The position numbers and the translations under genes were made by a program. A model generated the notes under the pieces. That model did not search any database. It had not been told where the DNA came from and saw nothing but the letters and a program-made list of their open reading frames with translations. From Terriglobus roseus DSM 18391 (GTDB lineage: Bacteria > Acidobacteriota > Terriglobia > Terriglobales > Acidobacteriaceae): 64,000 bases of DNA. Where the stretch lies: the NCBI RefSeq assembly GCF_000265425.1, contig NC_018014.1, positions 3,596,001-3,660,000 on the forward strand, read 5' to 3'. Positions 19,414 through 28,362 of the stretch are shown in pieces. Position 1 is the stretch's first letter. Every line of letters starts with the position of its first letter.

Positions 19414-19704
19414 CTAAGAGCAACTGCCTTCTTCGAGCAGGTAGACTTTCCCGTAAACCTCGATGGTGGCTTTGCCGAATCTGGGAAAGCTGCCTTTGCT
19501 ATTGAAGATGCTAGCGATGGCCACAGCCGCATCACGGTAAAAGCCGGCTTGATCCTTGTTGTAGGCACCATCTAGATGCGGATCGGGATTGAACTTGTAA
19601 CACTGGGCCGTCTTGCCTGTGGTCCATATTTTGATGCAGCGAGTTCCGGTTCTTACCTCGGCGTAACGAAATTCGTTCGCACCCACTTGAATGGGGTTCG
19701 GCAT
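19414..19704 (-). CDS. small protein, first gene of the MACPF-jacalin cluster
   Basis: A 96-residue unrecognised protein with no signal peptide. It contains a possible beta-rich core (CIKIWTTGKTAQCYKF) and a C-terminal strand ATIEVYGKVYLLEE. ATG 19704 is preceded by AAAAGGAG at good distance. It is the first gene of a minus-strand series that continues, after a 277-base gap, with the large MACPF gene. A role as partner or immunity protein is possible, but only the position supports it. Confidence 0.6.
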   Translation of the reverse strand: MPNPIQVGANEFRYAEVRTGTRCIKIWTTGKTAQCYKFNPDPHLDGAYNKDQAGFYRDAAVAIASIFNSKGSFPRFGKATIEVYGKVYLLEEGSCS

Positions 19705-19814
19705 GTAGCTCTCCTTTTACGCGGCCTCTGAGACCTGTTGCGCAATTTAACAAGGTCTAGGGCGACTTGCAAGGGAGAGGTGATTGGCCGACAGATCCTT
19801 CAGCATTTCTAGCG

Positions 19815-19872
19815 CTGTGCGGGATGGGTAACGATACACGCCGTCGTGGGAAGTTGGCCTGCAGGTCGCGAA
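19815..19872 (+). repeat. type B element
   Basis: Reads GTGCGGGATGGGTAACGATA, then CACGCCGTCGTGGGAAGTTG and GCCTGCAGG. It closely matches the copy at 51157. It sits between the MACPF cluster and the CotH gene. Confidence 0.65.
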
Positions 19873-19948
19873 CGCCGTTGCGCTTAGGGGGAGTGAAGGA
19901 CGTGCGAAATCTCACCTAGACCTATACGAAGATGAGAGCTGCGTACCA

Positions 19949-21640
19949 TCACTCACTCAAGTATTCGCTATCCATGTAAGCAATCCGCTTTGAGAGCCAA
20001 TCCTTCAGATAGTTGATCTCTCCGCTATAGCTGCCGGCCGCTTCTGGATTGGGCCAGACCTTCTGATACAGCGTCGGCCAGCGCGCGTAATTGTTCTGTG
20101 AGGCCTGCTGCAGCGTTTCCGCATTTGCATCAATGAAGGAGGACAGACTGTCTACCTGTGGACGAATAGCAGTCCATCGAGCCTTTACCGCCGTCGTAAA
20201 CGTCGGATCATTCTGAAACAGCCCCACAAACCACGGGTGCTGTGTCTTCACCCACGGCACAGTGGGGTCTTGGATTGAACCATAGTTATCGTTACCGCTC
20301 GAGATGTCAAAATCCCAGATCGGCCCCATATGGAAGAGGGCGCTATTGGCATCTTTATAGAAGTAGTCCGACGAGTATGCATCGGCATCCTGGTTCCCCA
20401 TCAGCTCGTTGGTGATAAACCAGTCCACGACAGAATCCTGATCCCACTTCGAGCGCCAACCAGCATTGGCATCGGGAGCGGTCGTAGTGAAGAAGCCAGC
20501 CTCCGCTGTATTGACTAATGGAGTGATGTAGGCTTCCTGATCTGCTGTAGGAGGATCGGGATCGTCCGAGCTGATATCAAGGCCATGCGGAGTAGCCCAG
20601 TGATAGCTTGCCCCTTCATGAGCATCGATTTCGAGAAGGTACCCCTCCTGGGTCGGGTCCGTGCTCGCGTCAGAATCCGCAATAGCCACACGACTGCCGT
20701 TAACGTCCACGTTCTCTATCAACTGATAGGTGCCTTCGTATTCCCCATTCAGCGTCAGTTCCACAAATGCTGAGCGCGGTGCCCACGGCGCACCGGTAAT
20801 GTTGGAGACTTTCGATGCAAGCGCATCGCGCAACATGGTCTTATCGTCATAGTTCGCAAGCAGAACCCAATTTTTCTCGCTGGGCATGTTCAGCAATTTG
20901 CTTTTGGAGGGCAGCTTAATCCGATAGGGCTTTTTGGGCATTCCCCACGTGCTATTGCCGTGCCCCTTGATGGTCATGCTGCCACTGAAGCCATCGTCGG
21001 GCTTCCTGGGATCGATCAGCGTCATCGTTGCGTTTGTATAATCGTCCTCGCTCGTCACCTCCACGTTGCCCGCTGTCTCGATGTCGAGAGTGGGCAAGTC
21101 CGTGCTGACCGGCTTGAATGCAGGATTGCTCAGGTTTACATCTAGATCTACGCCGAATGCTTGGCTGCCGCCAGTGCCACTTCCGTTCAAGTTGAGCGTG
21201 CTGGTAGCGATGTAATACGGAGATGCGCCCGTAAAGCATTCTGTAGCAGCCGAGAGCGAACTCGTGAAGATTAAGTTTGCTGTACGTCCGATCGGCACCT
21301 TCACTGGCGCCGCCGTCACTCCCGAGGGCAATCCACTCACCTGCAGCGTCACTATGCCCGCGCCGCCATTTTTGCTCATAACACTGACCGGCAGCGTCAC
21401 GGTCTGGCCGGGATACATTGTGAACTCTGTTCCAGATGGCACGGCCAACGTGAAGTTTGGATCGCCGCTTGTGACACCTCGGCCAAGGCTCCCAGGGGCG
21501 CCACAATTTGCAGGCGTTCCAGCCGCGCTTCCAGGTGAACCTGTTGCAACGGCAACTGTTCCGCATCCCATGGCAACAATGCTGAGAAAGGCCGAGCCAA
21601 CGGCAAGCAGACACTTCGGTGCGATCGCGGATGTGTTCAT
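19949..21640 (-). CDS. CotH-kinase-family secreted protein
   Basis: A 563-residue exported protein. The N-terminus has a hydrophobic signal ending in a Cys (SIVAMGCG), which may be a lipoprotein anchor with a weak lipobox. A low-complexity, Ser/Gly-rich beta region follows. The CotH kinase-like domain fills the C-terminal two thirds (GHGNSTWGMPKKPYRIKL, KNWVLLANYDDKTMLRDAL, GEYEGTYQLIENVDVN, MGPIWDFDIS). CotH proteins phosphorylate spore-coat proteins in Bacillus; in acidobacteria the target is unknown. ATG 21640 is preferred over 21790 because it leaves room for a divergent promoter shared with the phosphatase gene. Confidence 0.85.
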   Translation of the reverse strand: MNTSAIAPKCLLAVGSAFLSIVAMGCGTVAVATGSPGSAAGTPANCGAPGSLGRGVTSGDPNFTLAVPSGTEFTMYPGQTVTLPVSVMSKNGGAGIVTLQVSGLPSGVTAAPVKVPIGRTANLIFTSSLSAATECFTGASPYYIATSTLNLNGSGTGGSQAFGVDLDVNLSNPAFKPVSTDLPTLDIETAGNVEVTSEDDYTNATMTLIDPRKPDDGFSGSMTIKGHGNSTWGMPKKPYRIKLPSKSKLLNMPSEKNWVLLANYDDKTMLRDALASKVSNITGAPWAPRSAFVELTLNGEYEGTYQLIENVDVNGSRVAIADSDASTDPTQEGYLLEIDAHEGASYHWATPHGLDISSDDPDPPTADQEAYITPLVNTAEAGFFTTTAPDANAGWRSKWDQDSVVDWFITNELMGNQDADAYSSDYFYKDANSALFHMGPIWDFDISSGNDNYGSIQDPTVPWVKTQHPWFVGLFQNDPTFTTAVKARWTAIRPQVDSLSSFIDANAETLQQASQNNYARWPTLYQKVWPNPEAAGSYSGEINYLKDWLSKRIAYMDSEYLSE

Positions 21641-21795
21641 AGTCTGCTCTCTGACGAGTCCATCAGCAGCAAAGACGACAGGAATAGCTAAGCTCGTTCT
21701 GTCGGCGCGTATTGACATGCCCGGAGAGCGCAGATACTGCTGCCAAGGTGCAAACGTAGAAGTGAAGTTGCTTGTATACCTGGTGAACAACTGCT

Positions 21796-22797
21796 ATGGA
21801 CTTACCTCTTACCCGCCGCGGCTTTCTCAAGACGACCTTTGCATTCTCCGCGGCAGCGATGCTCGCCGGCTGCGAAACCATCGTTCGTCCTCTTGTCGAG
21901 GCACCCATCAACGTCATGGCTCTCGGAGATTGGGGTTGGGTGGGCGATCTAACGGCGCAGCATCAGGTGGCTAGCGCGATGCAAAGCTACGTCAGAACAC
22001 ATGCCCTTTCGCCCAATGCGCTTCTCATGCTCGGCGATAACTTTTATGGCGAGCTTCCAGGCGGCGTCTCCGATCCCCGCTGGCAGTCCCAATTTGAGAC
22101 GATCTATCCGTCGGAATCGTACAACTGCCCTGTGTACGCCGTCCCTGGCAATCACGACTATCAGAACGATCCACAATCGAAGTATGAGGCGGAACTCGCC
22201 TACTCAGCACTCGGCACGTCCCGCTGGACCATGCCAAGCCGCTACTATAAGGTCCTGCTCCCAGCCAAAGCCCCTCTCATCACCTGCATCATGCTCGACA
22301 GCAATATGGGTGACGAGCCAGCCCAGCCACACCCCAGAGGTAACTACTACGCGCAGACGGATGCAGAGCGCCGCGAGCAACTCGCGTGGCTAACGCAGAC
22401 CTTAGCCGAACCGCTCGAAACTCCATTTCTTGCTGTCATCGCCCATCACCCCCTGTACACGAATGGGGCACATGGCGACAATCAAACCCTTATCCGGGAC
22501 TGGGATCCGCTCTTGCGGAAGGCGGGCGTTCACTTGTACCTTGCGGGTCATGACCACGACATGCAGCACTTGGAGTTCGCGGGGCACCCAACATCCTTCG
22601 TGCTTTCTGGAGGTGGTGGCGCCGCCCTCAATCGGCTCAAGAGTCCTAGCGATGGCCCTTTCGCTGCCGAGGTACATGGATTTACCCATCTTCAGATCTC
22701 CGAAGACCTGGTGACCGTAACCCATCTGGATGAGAACGGCAACACCATCCACAGCTTTAGCAAGACTCCTTCTGGCGTTGTCACGTTACTATCCTGA
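21796..22797 (+). CDS. Tat-exported metallophosphoesterase, purple acid phosphatase-like
   Basis: A 333-residue protein with a twin-arginine signal (TRRGFLKTTF) that ends in a lipobox-like LAGC, so it is probably a periplasmic lipoprotein. All metallophosphatase motifs are present in order: GDWGWVGD, GDNFY, PGNHDY, AHHPLY and GHDHDMQ. The arrangement resembles tartrate-resistant acid phosphatases, which hydrolyse phosphomonoesters with two metal ions. It is transcribed divergently from the CotH gene, 155 bases away, so the two may be co-regulated. Confidence 0.88.
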   Translation: MDLPLTRRGFLKTTFAFSAAAMLAGCETIVRPLVEAPINVMALGDWGWVGDLTAQHQVASAMQSYVRTHALSPNALLMLGDNFYGELPGGVSDPRWQSQFETIYPSESYNCPVYAVPGNHDYQNDPQSKYEAELAYSALGTSRWTMPSRYYKVLLPAKAPLITCIMLDSNMGDEPAQPHPRGNYYAQTDAERREQLAWLTQTLAEPLETPFLAVIAHHPLYTNGAHGDNQTLIRDWDPLLRKAGVHLYLAGHDHDMQHLEFAGHPTSFVLSGGGGAALNRLKSPSDGPFAAEVHGFTHLQISEDLVTVTHLDENGNTIHSFSKTPSGVVTLLS

Positions 22798-22801
22798 GTG
22801 C

Positions 22802-22939
22802 ATGTTCAAGCCAGATGCACTTGGACAAACCCTGCTCATGACCTCACTCATACTGGCTGCATTCGCATTTACGCCGGGGGTGCTTGCCGCTGCGCTAGTG
22901 GTCATTCTTGAATGTCGTCCACTCCGTGAAGTGATCTAA
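22802..22939 (+). CDS. 45-residue membrane peptide
   Basis: A tiny ORF that starts four bases after the phosphatase stop. It has one strong hydrophobic stretch (LILAAFAFTPGVLAAALVVI) and a short basic tail. It is likely translated with the phosphatase if real. Its function is unknown. Confidence 0.35.
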   Translation: MFKPDALGQTLLMTSLILAAFAFTPGVLAAALVVILECRPLREVI

Positions 22940-23023
22940 TCCAAGCTCCTTTCCAAGCCGACGGGTGGTGCGTATGCGTCCATATCCCTTGCACTGCCAA
23001 ACGGGATGTGCGAGACACAGGAT

Positions 23024-24058
23024 TTATGGCTGCGCATAGTAGCCGGTCCACGTCCGAGCGACGATCCCAGGTTTGTCCGTCTGCACCTCTATCGAGTGGT
23101 ATTCGTTTGGGTGCTCCGCTTCAGAGGTTTCGAAGCGCAGCTCGTACCAGGATCGACCATCCGCTAAGCATTGGCTCGAATTGCCAGTGACATCGCTGCT
23201 ATTAAGCACAAGTCCTCCACTCTGTACGGACAGCACTTGCAGGCTCAAGTCCGCAATGTCAGCTTGCGAAGACGAGTTGATCCCTTTCAAGAACGACTGG
23301 TAGTAACCGGCCCGAGCCAGATCCTCTTCTGGGCCTAGTGGATTAACGCTGTAAAGCGTCACATTGCTCCTCCTCATGTCCCGCTTCAGCGCCACGACAT
23401 CATCGAACACTTGCTGCTGCTGTCGATTGGAGAGATCGATGCGCGGTCCGGTAAGCAGCGGCCAGCCTGGTGAAATCCACAGAACCAGTTTTCGTCCTGG
23501 CAGAGTGCCGCCGTAGGCGATAAGTTGCTTTAGTGCTGTGAGCGACATCCCGAACCGTTCGTCCGCGCCCCAGATACCGGAACTCCGGCGGATCTCCCGC
23601 AGGCCAATCTCCGCCTCGCCGAGACCTACATCAAGAGCATTGCCGTCTGTCGACAAGCCCCTCTGAACTTGCGCTCCTTTATCCGTCAGAATGACAATCG
23701 AGGTGGGCTGTGCAAGATGACCCTCATTTGATCTGAGGAACTTCGTCACTTGATTGCGCACAAACGCAACGCGCGTGTACCCAATGTTCACTGCGTCGAT
23801 GACGATGAGGGCGGACATCGGCTCCTGTTTCGCCTCCACCTGCTTCACAGAAATGATAGGGCGCTGCAACTTGTTGTCGAGGAGCCTGAAGTCGCTGGGA
23901 GTAAGGCCAGGAACCGGCTCACGGGTCTGCGACGAAACCACAACATTGAGAATTGTGGTCCGGCCTCCGGCCGCTGATGTCTCAACTGCCTGCTGTGCCA
24001 AGCTCTGGAGCGTGAACGCCGCAAAGAACAAGCCGAGAGTAAATGTGCGGATTGACAT
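23024..24058 (-). CDS. secreted VWA-domain protein (TIGR03436 type)
   Basis: About 344 residues, with a signal peptide (MSIRTFTLGLFFAAFTLQS) and the typical acidobacterial opening VVVSSQTREPVPGLTPSDFR. A von Willebrand A-like domain follows (ALIVIDAVNIGYTRVAF, LRSNEGHLAQPTSIVILTD, GGTLPGRKLVLWISPGWP). The classical MIDAS DxSxS is replaced by DAVN, so metal binding may be altered. The family is abundant in Acidobacteriota and its role is unknown. ATG 24058 is chosen because the signal peptide starts there. Confidence 0.8.
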   Translation of the reverse strand: MSIRTFTLGLFFAAFTLQSLAQQAVETSAAGGRTTILNVVVSSQTREPVPGLTPSDFRLLDNKLQRPIISVKQVEAKQEPMSALIVIDAVNIGYTRVAFVRNQVTKFLRSNEGHLAQPTSIVILTDKGAQVQRGLSTDGNALDVGLGEAEIGLREIRRSSGIWGADERFGMSLTALKQLIAYGGTLPGRKLVLWISPGWPLLTGPRIDLSNRQQQQVFDDVVALKRDMRRSNVTLYSVNPLGPEEDLARAGYYQSFLKGINSSSQADIADLSLQVLSVQSGGLVLNSSDVTGNSSQCLADGRSWYELRFETSEAEHPNEYHSIEVQTDKPGIVARTWTGYYAQP

Positions 24059-24307
24059 ACCTGTCTCTGAGTGACTCCACCCATCCAGCGTTGCCGGCGA
24101 CATATGGTGACGTCAGCGACATCTCCCGCCGACATTTGAGCTGTGCGTGCCGGGAGTGCTGACCTTCTGTCAGGGTGAGGATGAGTTCCCTAACTGCTCG
24201 TCGGATTATCGCGCAGCAAGCATCGTTAGAAACTTGGCGGTGGCACGGCACTGGGCGAGCACGGATCTTGCACCAGCGGCCCCTTGAAGCCCAATCTCTC
24301 CAACAAG

Positions 24308-24541
24308 CTAGCTGAGCAAGATCAAACCTTTTTGCTTCGACATTTCAGCGATGGGCAGACCCCGGCGTATGCACTCGCTTTCCGCAGCATCTACGAAGCG
24401 GCTCCAGCCTTTTCCGCAGGCGCCCTGCCGAGATGCGAGTTCTCTTGCGGCAGCAAGCCAGTAGACCACAGCAACGTCGCTGTCCTCGATGAAGAGGTCT
24501 ACCTGCTCAGACTCGTGCGCTTCTGACCATCTCACATCCAT
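24308..24541 (-). CDS. hypothetical protein, 77 residues
   Basis: A small acidic protein with no recognised domain (VDLFIEDSDVAVVYWLAAAR, then a helical tail). Composition supports coding, and ATG 24541 is the preferred start. Its neighbours are unrelated. Confidence 0.35.
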   Translation of the reverse strand: MDVRWSEAHESEQVDLFIEDSDVAVVYWLAAARELASRQGACGKGWSRFVDAAESECIRRGLPIAEMSKQKGLILLS

Positions 24542-24635
24542 GTGGCTGAGGCTAGCAGCGCGACGTTGTTCTCCACATAACACTTTCGGGCCTGGAGGAT
24601 GCTACAAAGGACTGGGTTGTCTGGATGCAGCTCAC

Positions 24636-24740
24636 TCCGTCGCTAAGGTTCGCGTAACGCTATCGAGTGAAGAAGAACGCCTTTTTATCCGAGGCGAAAT
24701 TGTTATTCCACGCCGGTAGGCAGAGACACTCGAGCAGCTC
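24636..24740 (+). pseudogene. decayed fragment of a paralogue of the 45188-45760 gene
   Basis: The plus-strand frame reads LSSEEERLFIRGEIVIPRR, a stop, then AETLEQ. It matches the C-terminus of the secreted protein at 45188-45760 (RLSSEAERLLSEAKIVVPRQ, KAETPEQ). A 22-base piece around the paralogue's stop codon (GTCGCTAAGG, TTCGCGTAA) is also present but inverted and placed before the fragment. No full gene surrounds it. Confidence 0.6.
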
Positions 24741-24960
24741 TAGCCAGACCTCCAGCTGTTACCTCATATATACGGGTCGTACCAAGCGCATTGGACCGCG
24801 TTGTTGCTGGGCTCACGTTTGCACTGCTGATCGATCCACGGCGGGCCAGTCGTTAACAGGGCAGCGATACCGCGCGGCTGCGAACTCGGCACCTTCCCAA
24901 GTCCGACACGAAGGCATCGGCACTCAACGCGGTTCGATGGATCTGCGGTGAGGGAGGGTA

Positions 24961-26166
24961 TCACCGTTCTGAGCCCTGCAGGGCCCGATCTCCAGCTTTG
25001 ACCGGCAGCTTCGTTTCCAGAAGCATGGCCCCTGTCGCAACAATGATTCCACAGACTGCGAGCACGCTCAGGGCTAAGCGGAGGCCAGCGATCGTCGCGA
25101 TACCTCCGATGATCGGCGGTCCCGCCAACAAGCCAAAGTATCCAACCGTCGATACCGCGGAAATGGCTGGCCCCGGACCGAGCCTTGTATCGCGACCGGC
25201 AGCACCAAGAATCACCGGCACGATATTCGCGGTTCCTACGCCTGTAAACATGAGCCCCACGGCAGCTAACGTGTACGACCGCGAGAGCAGCACCAAGCCT
25301 ACGCCCCCAGCAATGAGTAGTCCGCTTGCCTGGAGAATCCGCCGACCAGAGAACTTACGCGCGACCGCGTCGCCGCAGAATCGCGTTACAGTCATGGTGA
25401 TCGCATACGCTGCATAGCCGGCAGCGGACATTGATAGGGTCGCGCTGATATCGGAATGCAGGTATACAGGTGCCCAGTCCGCCACTGCTCCTTCGACCAG
25501 CAATCCAAAAAAAGCAAGGATGGCTAGGCGCATCAGAGCCGCGTCAGGCAACACGAACTTTGCAGCCCTTTGAGAAGGGGTCTTATCACTCACTAGTCGA
25601 GGCAGGGCGCCCGCGCACAGCAGGGCAAGAATGGCTGCAACAAGGGAGAGGTCCGAACGAACGGTGCCATTGTGATGCAGCAGGGCTCCAGACAGTGCAG
25701 CTCCTGTCAAGCTACCGACACTCCAGCAGCCCTGCAGAAAACTCATGCTCGAATGCCCATAGTGCTCCTCTACAGCAAACGCCTGAGCGTTGACCGATAC
25801 ATCCAGTGCGCCCTTCACGGCGCCGTAGAAGCCAGCAAACAAGATCAACGATACGAAACTCTCCGACTGCGCCAGCAACAGCATGGATGCGCAGTAAGTA
25901 ACGGCCACCATGCGGATCACGACCCGACTCCCAAACCTCGCGATCATCTGACCGGTCAGGGGCATGGCGAGCAACGACCCAACGACCAGGCTAACCAGGA
26001 CAAAGGTCAATGAGCTGTTCTCCAAATGAAGGATCTGCTTGAAAGCTGGCACGTGCGACGCCCAAGCGCCAAAGCCTATGCCATCCACCAGAAAGAGTGT
26101 CGCGAGTGAGAGACGAGGCTCAGCCGTTCTTAGTGACCGGAGCCATGCCCTCTCGGATTCTTGCAT
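24961..26166 (-). CDS. MFS transporter, YbjJ-like
   Basis: About 401 residues with twelve likely membrane helices. The major facilitator loop is seen as GQMIARFGSRVVIRM between helices 2 and 3, and a second half-repeat starts at RLAILAFFGLLVEGAVADWA. The overall pattern resembles the YbjJ/fucose-permease branch. The substrate cannot be told. The start is placed at ATG 26166; the longer frame to 26220 adds only a polar leader. It appears to be a single-gene unit. Confidence 0.85.
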   Translation of the reverse strand: MQESERAWLRSLRTAEPRLSLATLFLVDGIGFGAWASHVPAFKQILHLENSSLTFVLVSLVVGSLLAMPLTGQMIARFGSRVVIRMVAVTYCASMLLLAQSESFVSLILFAGFYGAVKGALDVSVNAQAFAVEEHYGHSSMSFLQGCWSVGSLTGAALSGALLHHNGTVRSDLSLVAAILALLCAGALPRLVSDKTPSQRAAKFVLPDAALMRLAILAFFGLLVEGAVADWAPVYLHSDISATLSMSAAGYAAYAITMTVTRFCGDAVARKFSGRRILQASGLLIAGGVGLVLLSRSYTLAAVGLMFTGVGTANIVPVILGAAGRDTRLGPGPAISAVSTVGYFGLLAGPPIIGGIATIAGLRLALSVLAVCGIIVATGAMLLETKLPVKAGDRALQGSER

Positions 26167-26586
26167 CGATCTCTTAACCTTCACTGATCCAGCATGTAGT
26201 GCGGTCGCGATTCTGTCCAATAGGAGACTTGATCGGTTCTGATCATCAGCGGTCGCTGGCGGAAACCCGCGCCGCCTATGATCTTGCGCATGACCCCATG
26301 GACCGGACGCGTCATCTTATGCATCAACCTCCGCACCTCTATGACTTGAGTCGCGGCTTTCTGAGCAAGCAAATGAGACCTAAACTCGACGAAGCCTGAT
26401 TCGGACATTAGGGGCATTGATCTGCCGGCTGAAGAAGTGGTACTAGCAGCTATCCCGAGCAACGAGCCGTAAGCGACCAGTAGAGTCAAATCGCGAGAGA
26501 AATGCACCGCGTGGCCGACTGGAGGGACGACACATCTCGCCACTCGGGTTCAGACGTATTCTGCAAGCGTCTAAACCTTTGTGGAC
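26167..26586. other. intergenic region
   Basis: A minus-strand frame at 26181-26543 is open, but it overlaps the MFS start region and has no domain. I see no repeat or RNA gene. Confidence 0.3.
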
Positions 26587-26760
26587 ATGCAGCAAACAGA
26601 ACTAATCGAGTACATCACTGAAGGCATCATCAGATGTCTGGACAGGGATTACATCTTCGTTCCGTCCGAAGCTGCAGATGATGTTGCGCAGCTTGCACTT
26701 CTACGGGAATACGTCGCTTTAGGCTTCGCGGCTGAAAGACAGTTGCGGATACCTCAATAA
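26587..26760 (+). CDS. 57-residue acidic protein
   Basis: A short complete ORF reading MQQTELIEYITEGIIRCLDR at its start and ending LRIPQ. It has well-formed amphipathic helices and codon use consistent with coding. A GTG two codons upstream (26581) is an alternative start. No family is recognised and no neighbour suggests a role. Confidence 0.45.
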   Translation: MQQTELIEYITEGIIRCLDRDYIFVPSEAADDVAQLALLREYVALGFAAERQLRIPQ

Positions 26761-26952
26761 GGCAGTTGAAGAAGCCTGGGAACGCGCAAGTAGCGTAATA
26801 AGTGAGTGCGCCCTTCGCCAGTCCCTAAACCATGCCTTTGCCTTACAAGTTCCAGAAACTTGCGGCGATCGCGCTCCGCTTCAGATGATTAGCCAGCAGA
26901 CGCAAAGCGCCGGGCAGATCCCGTCTGCGCCTCTGTCCATTTCTCCAGACTT

Positions 26953-27307
26953 TCACTCATGGCCTTCTGCTGCGGCCTTCATCTTGGCGATAGCAGCCTC
27001 AACAGCCTCGTCCGAGATGCCATGTGATTTTAGGCGCCGACTGAACTCCTGAACGATGTTGTCTTTGCGTTGCTGCGCTGCCATCTCGGCCGATGCCTTA
27101 GCTCCCTGCTGTTGATGTTGTTCGCGCTCTTCGGGAGACGCTTTCTGGCTTAGGTTGCTCCACTTGAAGGAGCATCATTGTCTCCTCAAATATTGAATTC
27201 TTGCGTGCCTTTGTAACAACAAGAGTCGTACATTCACTACAGTCTTTGTCGCGTCCCCGCATCAAGGACAGCAGGAACTTATGCCTGCCGCATAGACCGC
27301 ACAGCAT
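26953..27307 (-). pseudogene. small Cys-pair protein, frameshifted
   Basis: Two frames join into one small protein. The first, from 27307, reads MLCGLCGRHKFLL then DKDCSECTTLVV, two CxxC pairs that suggest a zinc ribbon, and continues to about 27150 before losing sense. The second frame carries SPEEREQHQQQGAKASAEM and then IVQEFSRRLKSHGISDEAVE, which is clearly protein-like but has no start codon of its own until an internal ATG. A one-base indel near 27140-27180 explains both. The function is unknown. Confidence 0.45.
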
Positions 27308-27417
27308 CTGTTTAGTGAAGCAGCAACAGACGACTGAGCGTTCAACAACAGTAGTTTGATTGACGGTCCGAATGCATATGCAAAGCTACAGCGCCGAATA
27401 AGGGCGGTGCGTCCGCG

Positions 27418-28362
27418 CTATTCCAGCAACAACGTTTCACTCAGCGCCTGGATCTCCGCAAGGTCGCGCCCGGCTATTCCTTGTACGTCTCCAAAGATCC
27501 CTGCTGTCGAATCAAGCAGCGTATGCAGCTGTGCTTCACGTTTGGCCCACCGCCTCATCGTCGCTTTCTTCTCGTCCGCCAGATCCTTCTGCATCTCAGA
27601 CCACCGCTCTGCAATCGCTTCGATCCGCCCCCGAAACTGCGCGCCCATCAAGTAGGCATAGAGCAGCTCACTCTTTGCCTGTTGACCCTCCGCATTCCGT
27701 CGCTGACCGGCAAGTTGGAGAAGCGAAGCTCGTAGAGCTGTCGCAACCGGAATGGTACAGCTGAGCGAAGAAATCCATACGCCGTCGACCTCATTGAAGT
27801 GCTGCACATCAGGCGGCATGGCTTGCGAGACGATCACCGCTAGATCGGCGCGTGCACTGCGTTGATCTCCTCTGAGCTTGGGGAGCCATGCCGACTGCCA
27901 GATTTTGGTCCGCTTGAACTCCCAAAGGATGCGGCCGCACTCTCGACCGGAACTGTCGCGCACGATGTGAACTGTATCGCCGCCGAACTCGCCCTTCGGG
28001 ACGGGTTGCAACTCATCGAAAGGAAACTGGCGCCTGAGTTGGTCCTCCAACAGCAGCTCGAGCGTTTCGCCTTGGGACTGCTGAGAACCCTGCTGCGCCT
28101 TCCGGCTAGCCTCCTCAAGTTTGGTCGCAAGATCCTTGATCTGTCGTTCCTTCTCGCTGAGCTGCAAGCTCAGACGCTCGCTCGCCTCGCTTGCAGCCGC
28201 GGCACGCACTTGATCCAAGCGTTCACTTACTTCCTGTTCTACCTTGAGCGGGATCTCTCGTTCGCGATCCTGAAACTCCCGTTCCCGGCGCTTCAGGTCT
28301 GCTTCACCTTGCTGGGCAGTCGTGAGCTTTGCGGACAGCCTCTCAGTTCTCAAGTACCGCAA
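27418..28362 (-). CDS. DUF2130 protein, N-terminally truncated
   Basis: A 314-residue frame containing a long charged coiled coil (about 1-100) and then the DUF2130 core, a restriction-endonuclease-like fold: LLEDQLRRQFPFDELQPVPK, GRECGRILWEFKRTKIW with the E-x-K of the nuclease core, and ADLAVIVSQAMP. Full-length members are usually longer and start with a zinc ribbon, which is missing. The first codon is a TTG at 28362 inside the opposing primase gene, with no ribosome binding site. The gene therefore seems cut at a recombination junction and may be inactive. Confidence 0.75.
   Translation of the reverse strand: MRYLRTERLSAKLTTAQQGEADLKRREREFQDREREIPLKVEQEVSERLDQVRAAAASEASERLSLQLSEKERQIKDLATKLEEASRKAQQGSQQSQGETLELLLEDQLRRQFPFDELQPVPKGEFGGDTVHIVRDSSGRECGRILWEFKRTKIWQSAWLPKLRGDQRSARADLAVIVSQAMPPDVQHFNEVDGVWISSLSCTIPVATALRASLLQLAGQRRNAEGQQAKSELLYAYLMGAQFRGRIEAIAERWSEMQKDLADEKKATMRRWAKREAQLHTLLDSTAGIFGDVQGIAGRDLAEIQALSETLLLE

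Noticed and set aside
26181..26543. Minus-strand ORF upstream of the MFS gene
   Set aside because: It overlaps the MFS leader, shows no domain and its composition is only weakly protein-like.
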